This document shows, piece by piece, positions 7,023-14,533 of a stretch of DNA of 22,291 nt. The stretch is from Planctomycetaceae bacterium. GTDB taxonomy: Bacteria; Planctomycetota; Planctomycetia; Pirellulales; Thermoguttaceae. The notes under the pieces were generated by a model, which did no database searches, was not told the DNA's origin, and worked only from the letters and a program-made list of their open reading frames with translations. Both the position numbers and the translations under genes were made by a program. Location of the stretch: assembly GCA_031282385.1 (NCBI GenBank), contig JAITDV010000441.1:1-22291 (forward strand), given 5' to 3'. Position 1 is the stretch's first letter. Each line of letters starts with the position of its first letter.

Positions 7023-7370
7023 TTAGCCCGGAGGCCAACTCATAAAACGACCGCCAAGTAAATGAAAGTGTAAATGATAAACAGTTTGACCGCCGTTGTT
7101 GCCGCAATTTGTAACCAATCTGTAACCGTCAGACAAATTATATTCATTCACCAGATACGGCAACACAACTGTATAAATATGCCCAAGTAATTCCGTGTCT
7201 TCAATTGTTAGTTGATTTGTTGATGGAATTTCTTTTTTGGGTATGATCAAAATATGTACCGGCGCCTGCGGGTTAACATCGCGAAACGCCATGCAATACT
7301 CATCCTCAAAAACAATATCTGCCGGAATTTCATGATCAATTATTTTTTTGAAAATAGTTTTTTCAGCCAT
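7023..7370 (-). CDS. HIT-family (HinT-like) nucleotide-binding protein
   Basis: Small histidine-triad proteins of this type hydrolyse or transfer nucleoside phosphoramidates and related nucleotides. The 115-residue length is typical. The triad H-x-H-x-H is at His99, His101 and His103 (YHLHFHLLGGR), preceded by IFKKIIDHEIPADIVFEDE, AFRDVNPQAPVHILIIPK and TNCGNNGGQTV, which are all family-typical. It is cytoplasmic, with no signal peptide. No ribosome-binding site is visible before the ATG. A 21-bp direct repeat begins 22 bases upstream and repeat copy G 175 bases upstream, both on the promoter side. Confidence 0.93.
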   Translation of the reverse strand: MAEKTIFKKIIDHEIPADIVFEDEYCMAFRDVNPQAPVHILIIPKKEIPSTNQLTIEDTELLGHIYTVVLPYLVNEYNLSDGYRLVTNCGNNGGQTVYHLHFHLLGGRFMSWPPG

Positions 7371-7391
7371 GATTTTTTATTAGTTTGTTAA

Positions 7392-7433
7392 AATTTTTGT
7401 ATGTTCACGGTTAATTTTTGTATGTTCACGATT
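7392..7433. repeat. Tandem 21-bp direct repeat upstream of the HIT gene
   Basis: Two adjacent 21-base units (7392-7412 and 7413-7433) differ at a single base. Both carry TTTTTGTATGTTCACG. On the coding strand of the HIT gene they lie 22-63 bases before the start codon, where tandem operator sites could act; a regulatory role is inference. Confidence 0.6.
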
Positions 7434-7544
7434 AATTTTTTTTGTTTCAGGTGTACTCTTTACTCTTTTAAAATTCGCTTTTCTTTTTTTAAGGAACATC
7501 GGTTTCAAAAGGAATTTTTGGAACATGATAAACGTGAATATTAT

Positions 7545-7646
7545 TAAACTGTTCACACATTAAATTTCATTTGCCGTCGCCTGCTTATCCTATCGGAAAG
7601 CAGGTTTTTACGCTCTTGAGTCACACAATTTATAGTACGAACAGTA
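7545..7646 (-). repeat. Intergenic hairpin repeat, copy G
   Basis: This full copy on the minus strand starts with ACTGTTCGTACTATAAATTG and ends with GTGTGAACAGTTTA. The hairpin is ACCTGCTT, TCCGATAGGAT, AAGCAGGC. Isolated right ends of the family lie nearby at 7657-7679 (+) and 7932-7954 (-). Confidence 0.85.
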
Positions 7647-7752
7647 CAAAAAAACGAAAAATTCAAGTGTATGAGTTTATCTATATGTTTTGTTTGAATT
7701 AGTTACGGGTTACGGTTGATTTGTTGTTAGGGTTTGATACAATCTTACCCTG

Positions 7753-7789
7753 ATTGTCCGCAGCTGTTGTTATGCGGATGGCGGACAAT
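7753..7789. repeat. Perfect 9-bp inverted repeat ATTGTCCGC / GCGGACAAT
   Basis: The arms are 7753-7761 and 7781-7789, with a 19-base spacer that holds a second, competing pairing (CCGCA with TGCGG). It is GC-rich against an AT-rich background, about 275 bases upstream of the thioredoxin gene. It could be an operator, an attenuator-like structure or a relic. The rest of 7790-8064 shows no gene. Confidence 0.45.
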
Positions 7790-8064
7790 TTGTTGCAATA
7801 TAACTCAAGCGTAATGTGTTGATGAATATTTAACTGATTTACAATTTGTTTTTATTTTTCAACAAATTTTATTCTGAGTGAATCAAAACCAACACGTTTT
7901 TAACATTTATTCAAACATACTTCAGAATATTTTAAACTGTTCACACGTTAATTCTTGGTAATCTGTGTGGGATTGGTTATTGGCGAGTTTACGTTAACGT
8001 CCTTGTGTCTTCATAATTCTAAAGTGTGTTTATTTTTTCACCTGAATTTCGATTGGATTTTACC

Positions 8065-9375
8065 ATGAAAATTATAGTAACTCAACTTCCCCTTCTTATA
8101 TTTTTGTTTTGTTTAATGTTTAGTGATTCTGTTTGTTTTGGTGAGACGCGTGTATTGAGCGAGTCTCAGTTAAAGGAAATACGCGACATAATAAACAGAC
8201 GCACGCAACAGGAAATATTCAGTAAGCTTGGCGAAAAACCTGTGCCGAAAAAGATTATTGATGATTCGGTTTTGCTTGTTAAGGCAACAGACATTTTGCT
8301 TGAGCCGGATGTGCTGGAAAAAAACGATCCCGAACATAAAATCATTTTGGGTAAATCGTGGATACTTAAACGACGGACTTTGGCGTTAATTTATCTTTCT
8401 TATGACGATGACAAGATGGAGACTTTTTTTCCAATTCTGGTAAATGAAGTTCATGATCTTGAAGAGTATGAGGATTGCGATCAAATAATGCGGTTTGCGG
8501 AGGAACATATTTTGAAGGTGGCATCGATATTGATTATTCGTAACGATAAAAAAATTAAGATAGACCCTGACTCGCTGACTCAATGGTATGTTGAACATGT
8601 GGAACGTTATCCTGGTCGTAATTCGGAGCAGTTGGTAATCAAGTTTCTTGATAAGGTTAAAGAATTGAATGGCGTCGGGATGAATGACAAGATTATGTCG
8701 GCGTGTGCGGCGAGTTTTACAGAAATTTTGCTTGCGTCGCGGAATGAGACGATAGTTGCAAGAGGTAAAAAATTAGAAGCTGCAGCAAGATGGTACGATT
8801 TGCCAGGAAAGCCAATGCAATTAACCGGTACTGATATTAATGGCAATGTTTTTGATATTGCCGATCTTAAAGGCAAAGTGGTTTTAGTGGAATTTTGGGG
8901 AACGTGGTGTTTGGCTTGCGTGAAAGATTTTCCGATGTTAGCGGGTTATTATGAAGATTTCCAAAAGAGAGGTTTTGAAATAGTAGGCGTAAATGCCGGT
9001 ACAAAAAATGACAACGAATTATCTGTTAAACAATTTGTACGCAATACAAAATTTGCGGAAAACAAAACCATAACATGGCAAATTATACTTGATGGATTGA
9101 AACCAAACGTAAAAGACCGTGTTACGACTTACTACGGTATAGAAACATTACCTCAATCTGTATTGATTGGAATGGACGGCAAAGTAATCACTCTCAATCC
9201 GCCTAAAGATACATTGCGCGAACAAATTCAAAAAGCATTGGAGCCGCCAATCGATCCTGAAACATTGACGCCCGAACAACGCAAACTATGGGAACAAAAA
9301 AAATTACAAGACGCCACAGAATTGGAAGAAACAAAACGATTCGCCGAAACTATTGAATTAGATGACAAAAAATAA
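8065..9375 (+). CDS. Secreted TlpA-like thioredoxin (thiol-disulfide oxidoreductase)
   Basis: The frame opens at a GTG at 8026, but the ATG at 8065 begins a clean signal peptide (MKIIVTQLPLLIFLFCLMF..SVCFG), so I start there: 436 residues, exported. Residues ~30-245 are charged, mostly helical and unrecognised. A TlpA/ResA-type thioredoxin domain follows (about 249-392) with the redox motif WCLAC (Cys282, Cys285 within WGTWCLACVKDFP) and the cis-proline loop TLPQS (Pro363). Such domains reduce or shuffle disulfides in the periplasm, for example in cytochrome c maturation; the partner cannot be told here. The tail after ~395 is Glu/Lys/Gln-rich (PPIDPETLTPEQRKLWEQKK). A long N-terminal extension on a TlpA domain is common in planctomycete proteins as I recall. 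Codon choice becomes A/C-rich toward the 3' end. Confidence 0.88.
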   Translation: MKIIVTQLPLLIFLFCLMFSDSVCFGETRVLSESQLKEIRDIINRRTQQEIFSKLGEKPVPKKIIDDSVLLVKATDILLEPDVLEKNDPEHKIILGKSWILKRRTLALIYLSYDDDKMETFFPILVNEVHDLEEYEDCDQIMRFAEEHILKVASILIIRNDKKIKIDPDSLTQWYVEHVERYPGRNSEQLVIKFLDKVKELNGVGMNDKIMSACAASFTEILLASRNETIVARGKKLEAAARWYDLPGKPMQLTGTDINGNVFDIADLKGKVVLVEFWGTWCLACVKDFPMLAGYYEDFQKRGFEIVGVNAGTKNDNELSVKQFVRNTKFAENKTITWQIILDGLKPNVKDRVTTYYGIETLPQSVLIGMDGKVITLNPPKDTLREQIQKALEPPIDPETLTPEQRKLWEQKKLQDATELEETKRFAETIELDDKK

Positions 9376-9415
9376 ACTGCAATGGTTTTTTGTTACAATA
9401 AATTAATCGCAACAT

Positions 9416-9515
9416 GTACTATTCGTCCTATAAATTGTGCGGCTCAAGAGTGTAAAAGCCTGCTTTCCGATAGACAAGCAGACGGCGGTAAACGAGATTA
9501 AAATGTAAACAGTTT
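9416..9515 (+). repeat. Intergenic hairpin repeat, copy H
   Basis: It reads GTACTATTCGTCCTATAAATT, GCGGCTCAAGAGTGTAAAAG, CCTGCTTTCCGATAGACAAG, CAGACGGCGGTAAACG (each broken here) and ends AAACAGTTTA. It stops 17 bases before the glycosylase start codon and points the same way. Confidence 0.85.
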
Positions 9516-9532
9516 AAAAACAAGCAATTATT

Positions 9533-10663
9533 ATGAGTGTTATCAGACAAATTTATGATACGCTTTGTGAACATTATGATATGCAGCCGCTTGTGAATAG
9601 TTGGTTGAATAATCCGTTGGATGTGATAATTGGTTCGGTTTTAGTGCAAGGTTCGACGTGGCGGGTTGTGGTTAAAGTTTTGAATTTATTGCGTGAACGT
9701 TCTTTGTTAAGTTTTCAGGCTATAGTTGATGTTGATGATGAGTTATTGTCTGGTTTAATTCGGTCGGCGGGGTTTCAAGTAAAAAAAACGAAACGTTTAA
9801 AAGATATTGCGCGTATTTTTTTGAATTACGGTAACGGTAATATCAATACGTTTTTTGCACGTGATATTGATCAAGTTCGTCAAGAGTTGCTGAAGGTGTC
9901 AGGTTTGAGTCCGAGAACGGTTGACAATATTATTCTTTATGCAGGCAAGTTACCGATTTATGTTGTTGATCCTTATACTGCGCGGATATTTCGACGGCAT
10001 GAGATTGTTTCGGCGTGGGCAAGCGATGCGGACATTCAGCAATTTATTCATTTTGAGCTTGTGCCGGACGAGGAGCCGTATGGGGCAAAGTTATTTAGCG
10101 AGCTTCAGACTTTTATGGTCAAACTTGGTCGAACTTGTTGCGGGATTCCGCAACCGGATTGTTCGCAATGTCCGCTTGCGATTTTGTTACCGGCAACAGG
10201 TGTACGTAACATAAATATCCCCGACGAGCCAACTATTCCGCCTATTGCGGTAATACTTGCAAACAGGTTGAGGTTGAAAACGGACCGACCTAAAATTCCA
10301 GAATTAACTACGGTTCAATCAGAATCAATTACCCCCACAACAAAAAAACAAAAAACAAACAAAAAAGAATCCGTTACGCCTCCACAAGTAAAAACACAAC
10401 AAAAAATTATCACAAATACTCAAAATAAAAATCAAACACAACAATTACAAAGTAAAGAACCAAGTAAAGATTTGAAATTGAGTGATGTGGAAAAACAGAT
10501 TGTTGAAAAGATTGGATTGGAGCCGGTACAAATTGATCTGATTGTACAAGCAACTCAATTGCCGGTTCATATCGTCCGCGCAACAATCGCAATTCTGGAA
10601 ATGAAAAAAATTCTACAACAAGTTGAAGGAAACAGAGTCGCAAGTTTAATTTCAGAATCATAA
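9533..10663 (+). CDS. HhH-GPD DNA glycosylase (endonuclease III-related) fused to a DprA-type winged helix
   Basis: Residues 1-220 form an endonuclease III-like HhH-GPD domain, which removes damaged bases in base-excision repair. The helix-hairpin-helix reads KVSGLSPRTVDNIIL (121-135) and the catalytic Asp is Asp146 in YVVDPYTARIF. The position of the lyase lysine of Nth is arginine (Arg128), so a glycosylase-only enzyme, perhaps of the 3-methyladenine/MagIII type, is more likely than true Nth. Iron-sulfur cysteines are Cys203, Cys210 and Cys213 (C-x6-C-x2-C), but the usual fourth Cys is absent; Cys202 is an extra neighbour. Residues ~225-313 are a low-complexity Thr/Lys/Gln linker. Residues 314-376 (DVEKQIVEKIGLEPVQIDLI...LPVHIVRATIAILEMKKI) closely resemble the C-terminal winged helix of DprA, a DNA-processing protein. 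The fusion is in frame with no sign of error. Confidence 0.88.
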   Translation: MSVIRQIYDTLCEHYDMQPLVNSWLNNPLDVIIGSVLVQGSTWRVVVKVLNLLRERSLLSFQAIVDVDDELLSGLIRSAGFQVKKTKRLKDIARIFLNYGNGNINTFFARDIDQVRQELLKVSGLSPRTVDNIILYAGKLPIYVVDPYTARIFRRHEIVSAWASDADIQQFIHFELVPDEEPYGAKLFSELQTFMVKLGRTCCGIPQPDCSQCPLAILLPATGVRNINIPDEPTIPPIAVILANRLRLKTDRPKIPELTTVQSESITPTTKKQKTNKKESVTPPQVKTQQKIITNTQNKNQTQQLQSKEPSKDLKLSDVEKQIVEKIGLEPVQIDLIVQATQLPVHIVRATIAILEMKKILQQVEGNRVASLISES

Positions 10664-10757
10664 CAAAGATTTTAAAATGGGTCATGTTGATAATTTCCGT
10701 TTAAGATTTGCCTATACAACGGATTTTTTGCATTAACCGGAGGATCGTTGTGATTGG

Positions 10758-11278
10758 ATGACACCAACAGTTACTATAGACAACAAAAATCCAAGCATGA
10801 TTCCAATTAACTCCGGTATCTTGAGGCACAAAGTTGACCGTGAACGTGTTGTTTTATTACAGAGTATAGGCAATTATAAAGTAATGTTTTTGAACAGACA
10901 TTTACTTTTGACTTTTTTTCTCCAGCTAAAAATGTGTGGTTTCCGCGAACGGCGTTAAATATTAAGTATATCCCAAAAAATTTATTGGACAAAAATTATA
11001 GCGGCGAAGAATGGATGCCTTATTCTGTTCGTTTTCATACGATTGAAGGCATTAAAATCAACGAACCGTATTCAAATTCTTTGTTTCATGTTCCTGCCGA
11101 GCGTGGAACTATTATTTGGGATTATCGAAGAGATTTGAAAGCCCCGTTTATAATTCAAGCTCACGAAAATATCACAGATGTTATTTCATGGGTGGATTTA
11201 CAACATCCTCCGTATATGGAGTCTGTTCCCAATAAAAGAAATATCTATGTCATCGTTATTATTAACATAGTTATCTAA
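10758..11278 (+). pseudogene. Possible broken coding region (two overlapping short frames)
   Basis: Frame 10758-10958 begins MTPTVTIDNKNPSMIP and carries HKVDRERVVLLQSIGNYKV. A second frame, open from 10880 to 11278 without needing a start codon, reads SNVFEQTFTFDFFSPAKN then VWFPRTALNIKYIPKNLLD and contains FHVPAERGTIIWDYRRD. Both look protein-like, and joining them at about 10877 would need one frameshift. I recognise no family. It may be a degraded gene or two small unrelated frames. GGAGG at 10739-10743 is 14 bases before the first ATG, rather far. Confidence 0.3.
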
Positions 11279-11739
11279 TATCTATTTTTGTTTTATTCCG
11301 TTATGCAAAACAGAAAAAACATTAATTGCTATGATTTATTGTATCAATAAATATTAGCCCTGCAATTGCCGGCTCCAAATCGATTCGGCACAACTATATT
11401 TTTGGAACGTTTGCATTTTCCATTACCAACTCGCGTAAAACCGCAAGACCGTAACAAAGAAAACAATTGTCAAAATAATTAACGTTACAAAAATACATTT
11501 ATTGATCAAATTCATATCTATACCATTTTTGTCGGTACGGATGTTCCCTCTTGATCAGACAAGAATTTATCCGTAAACAATTGACATTATTTCTTTACAT
11601 TGAATTTTAAAATTATTTTTTGGACACTTTTTAAGTACGGTAATGTCAAACGATTTAGCAAAATCTCAAATTCCATAGTTACAATTTTTTTTGTAACGTT
11701 TATTTTTTTTGAGAGCGGCAAGTATAGTTATTAGATTTA
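11279..11739. other. Intergenic stretch, no supported gene
   Basis: This AT-rich stretch lies between the possible pseudogene and the 3' end of the toroid-protein gene. I see no copy of either repeat family. The only frame of note is a 30-codon minus-strand peptide at 11423-11515 with one hydrophobic segment (CIFVTLIILTIVFFVTVL) and no ribosome-binding site, which I do not call. Confidence 0.5.
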
Positions 11740-13494
11740 TTATTCGTTGTATATTGGTTTGTATCTATAGCTTGTTTCAAGGATGTAAATTGACATGCAA
11801 GTTGTGTATAGTCTTCCGTATTGTTTTCCCCATTCGTCGGCGACAGGTTTATTTGGATCCCAACTTCCGGCTTCAAAACCGCGTTTTTCTTGATTTTCTG
11901 CCAAGATTTTTTTAATTTCGTTGTCCCATTTTTTCCAGATTTCTCCACCGTAATTGTGCAGTGCCAACGAAGCATAGTACCAGTAGTAGGCATTGCGGTT
12001 GTAATGTTCTTTAAACGTAGGCAAATTTTCAGGCTCAACCAAAAACTTCAACCCGCGTACTAACCTCACATCCGTCCGTTTCCAACCCATCAACTCTCTA
12101 CAAAATAACGCTTCCGCCGTCATTGATTTTCGTGCAGTTTCGCCTTTTGCATTGCGATACGAATATTGGCTGCCGCCATTTTGCGCAACCGAATCAAGAA
12201 ATTTATTGACATTATCAAAAACATTTTGCGCAACAGAAATCTTTGCCATCTCCGCCGCCATCAACGCCATAACAATCCAACCCGTTACCGACACATCCGA
12301 ACCTGCCGTATAACGATCTGCCGCATAACGCCATCCGCCTTCCATACTTTGATGATGAGTACAATATTCCACCGCCCGTTTTGCCGACTCGCGTAAATTC
12401 TCATTGCCCGTCATTGCAATATACTCACAAATCGCAATTGTACAAAGTCCATGAGTATAAAATCTGTCATTACTCGGCAACTTGTCCTCAAAAAAACAAC
12501 CATTTTTGTCCTGCCTTGCAAGAAGCCAACGCCAACCGTTGCGAGCCGGTTGAATATAATTCGCCAGCAACTCTTCATCCGATTCCGGTGTTACGCCGTA
12601 ACCCTGTAACGCAAGTAATGCCATTGCAGTTGCAGCGATTTTATTTTCTTTATTATAAGGCGCGCCATTTCTGTACGGACCGCATAAATCCCACGATCCG
12701 TCATGATTTTGAACTTTTATCAACCAATTCAACGCGGCACGAATTGTTGCATCGGTTGCGCTGTTTCCGCCGTCGGAAAATCCGTTACGATTAGTTATGT
12801 CGCGTTCATTTGCAATTGACAACACAGGTTTATTTAAGACCGATTGAATTATAGGCGTTTGCTCGGGTAAATTAATTTCATGTTTCACTGGTGTTTGTGA
12901 TATTGCGTGCGTATCAGGACTGCGAACTTTACTTTGTACCGGTTCAATTTTTGTTGTTATTGTTGACTCTGTTTCCTGTTTATTTTCTACACCGGCAATT
13001 TGCTCAATTAGATTTTGCGCAACCGGATTTGTTGTAACGATAATTTCGAGTATCTCGTTTTGCTTTTTTACGGGCAAAAATAAAATTGCAAGTATGATCA
13101 AAATACACGCATGAATAAATATACTTCCAAAACACGGTAAATATTTTTCACGAATTACGGCAGCTAGAGCTTCTTGCGGATCACGCCGTAATGCTTTAGA
13201 CGTAACAGAATTATCGTTACGCAAATTGTCGGTTTCTAATGTGTTGTCAAAGTCTATTTCTTTAGATTGATTTTTTGTACCTTTGAGTAATTTGATGAGC
13301 CAAAGAGCGGTTTCATCTGAGAATATATTTTTTGGTTCGTATGGCGGTTTACTATTTTTGTTGCGTGAAGCTTTAGGTTCATTTTCCGTTACAGAAATAG
13401 AAAACAACGATACAGATAAATTATCAGAAACAGCAACCGGATTGATTTTCGGCTTATCAATATTGTTATCCGAATTGTTTTTGTAATCGTTCAT
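11740..13494 (-). CDS. Membrane-anchored prenyltransferase/squalene-oxidase repeat (alpha-toroid) protein
   Basis: The 584-residue protein has a polar N-terminal region (1-120), one transmembrane segment (about 121-140, CFGSIFIHACILIILAILFL), a Thr/Glu/Pro-rich linker to ~245, then an alpha-alpha toroid domain (247-580). Repeat motifs of the prenyltransferase/squalene-cyclase superfamily are visible: NHDGSWD (263-269), DKNGCF (329-334), MEGGWRY (384-390), SDVSVTGWIVMAL (399-411), NGGSQY (439-444) and GSWDP (543-547). The acidic DxDD motif of true squalene-hopene cyclases is not seen, so cyclase activity is unlikely. Proteins of this build are numerous in Planctomycetota and their function is unknown. 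Topology suggests the toroid lies outside the cytoplasm. It stands alone, and no ribosome-binding site is evident at the ATG. Confidence 0.85.
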   Translation of the reverse strand: MNDYKNNSDNNIDKPKINPVAVSDNLSVSLFSISVTENEPKASRNKNSKPPYEPKNIFSDETALWLIKLLKGTKNQSKEIDFDNTLETDNLRNDNSVTSKALRRDPQEALAAVIREKYLPCFGSIFIHACILIILAILFLPVKKQNEILEIIVTTNPVAQNLIEQIAGVENKQETESTITTKIEPVQSKVRSPDTHAISQTPVKHEINLPEQTPIIQSVLNKPVLSIANERDITNRNGFSDGGNSATDATIRAALNWLIKVQNHDGSWDLCGPYRNGAPYNKENKIAATAMALLALQGYGVTPESDEELLANYIQPARNGWRWLLARQDKNGCFFEDKLPSNDRFYTHGLCTIAICEYIAMTGNENLRESAKRAVEYCTHHQSMEGGWRYAADRYTAGSDVSVTGWIVMALMAAEMAKISVAQNVFDNVNKFLDSVAQNGGSQYSYRNAKGETARKSMTAEALFCRELMGWKRTDVRLVRGLKFLVEPENLPTFKEHYNRNAYYWYYASLALHNYGGEIWKKWDNEIKKILAENQEKRGFEAGSWDPNKPVADEWGKQYGRLYTTCMSIYILETSYRYKPIYNE

Positions 13495-14170
13495 GAAAAT
13501 TTTCTGATTGTTTCATATTTTGAGAAGTAATCATATTACAACTGTTCTGATTTTATGTGTGTTGTGAAAATAGTAAAAAGTTATTCTTATTGTTTCATAT
13601 TTTTCGTACTCTTCAACCTCTGAACTATTCTTTGTGTAGTTTGTACATCGGTAATATACTCATCATACATAAATTTTCGAGTATCATTTCACTCTAATGC
13701 TACATTTTAACAAAATTAACAGAATTTACAGATGACTTTTTAATTTGTTAATTCTGTAAATTTATTGTAACTATTTAGTTGCGGGATTAAATTGTTTAGG
13801 AAAATGGGTTAGAAAATAGGAACGAAGCAGACTAAAACGCAGTGTTCTAAAATAAGGGTTGGAATATTAGAGCTGTTCGGAAACTTATATTGTTATGTTC
13901 ACGTCTGCCGTTCTGGTTTGTAAATTTTAGAATGTAGTTAAACTTTACCGATAGCGGAACAGGAATAAGAGGAAAGATCGGCAAAAAGAATAAACTCGCA
14001 CAATACCGTTAGTCGAAACAAGCCCAAAGAGGGATCGGTACGGCTATTTTGCGCCAATCGAAAAGTATTTTGAGTCCATTTCGGAATTTGTTGACATTAA
14101 TATAAATCAAAAAATGTAAACCAAGATTTTCCAGTTTGGTTAAGTTTTTGTTAGCTCAATCAAAATATAC
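13495..14170. other. Long intergenic region with one hairpin, no gene seen
   Basis: Between the divergent toroid and repeat-protein genes I see no coding potential on either strand. An imperfect 17-bp inverted repeat (13713-13729 with 13747-13763, 15 of 17 pairs, 17-base loop) is the only strong structure. ATTGTTTCATATTTT occurs twice, near 13507 and 13588. TTGACA at 14092 could be a -35 box but lacks a convincing partner. Confidence 0.5.
13713..13763. repeat. Imperfect inverted repeat (hairpin)
   Basis: AAATTAACAGAATTTAC (13713-13729) pairs with GTTAATTCTGTAAATTT (13747-13763) at 15 of 17 positions across a 17-base loop. It lies about 220 bases upstream of the toroid gene. It is unrelated to the other two families. 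Confidence 0.5.
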
Positions 14171-14334
14171 TAGACCTTTTCGCTAACCTGTAGGAGACCA
14201 CCCCTGACCCCTCCGAAGTAGGGGAATTATAGGGGAATTATTCCCCTCCTTCGGAGGGATTAGGGGTGGTCTCGGAGGAGTTAAAGGCGGTTTTTTGTTG
14301 CGTTGATGTATTTTTAGGTTAGAGAAAAGGTCTA
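14171..14334 (+). mobile_element. TA-flanked MITE, copy 2 (164 bp)
   Basis: It has the same ends as copy 1 (TAGACCTTTTCGCTAACCT and AGGTTAGAGAAAAGGTCTA), both bordered by TA. The central hairpin is shortened, and AGGGGAATTAT is duplicated inside it. The segment GTAGTTTTTTT before the right end, found in copies 1 and 3, is missing. Confidence 0.85.
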
Positions 14335-14390
14335 CTGAATACACTATACACTTTTAGGATTTATTCGGTTCAAAAACTTCAATGTTTGTT

Positions 14391-14459
14391 CAGGCTGCTT
14401 TTCAATAGTTAATCCTGCACAAGTTGCCGAAATTTAAGTGTAAAGTGTAAACAGTTCAA
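14391..14459 (+). repeat. Degenerate copy of the hairpin repeat, copy I
   Basis: CAGGCTGCTTTTCAATAG and, at the right, AAATTTAAGTGTAAAG then TGTAAACAGTTCAAA resemble the central and right parts of the family. The left end is not recognisable. It ends 74 bases before the start of the large repeat protein. Confidence 0.5.
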
Positions 14460-14533
14460 AATACTTTGTACGAGGCGTAATTTTGTGCGATTATGAGGAG
14501 TCTGTTTTCCAATTTGGAGGGAGTGAATTTAAG

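Noticed and set aside
812..9515. CRISPR array
   Set aside because: The repeated blocks are ~100 bp, irregularly spaced, in both orientations and separated by whole genes. There are no regular spacers and no cas genes.
11423..11515. A 30-codon minus-strand peptide with one membrane segment
   Set aside because: It has no ribosome-binding site and no homologue I can name, and hydrophobic short frames are common in AT-rich DNA.
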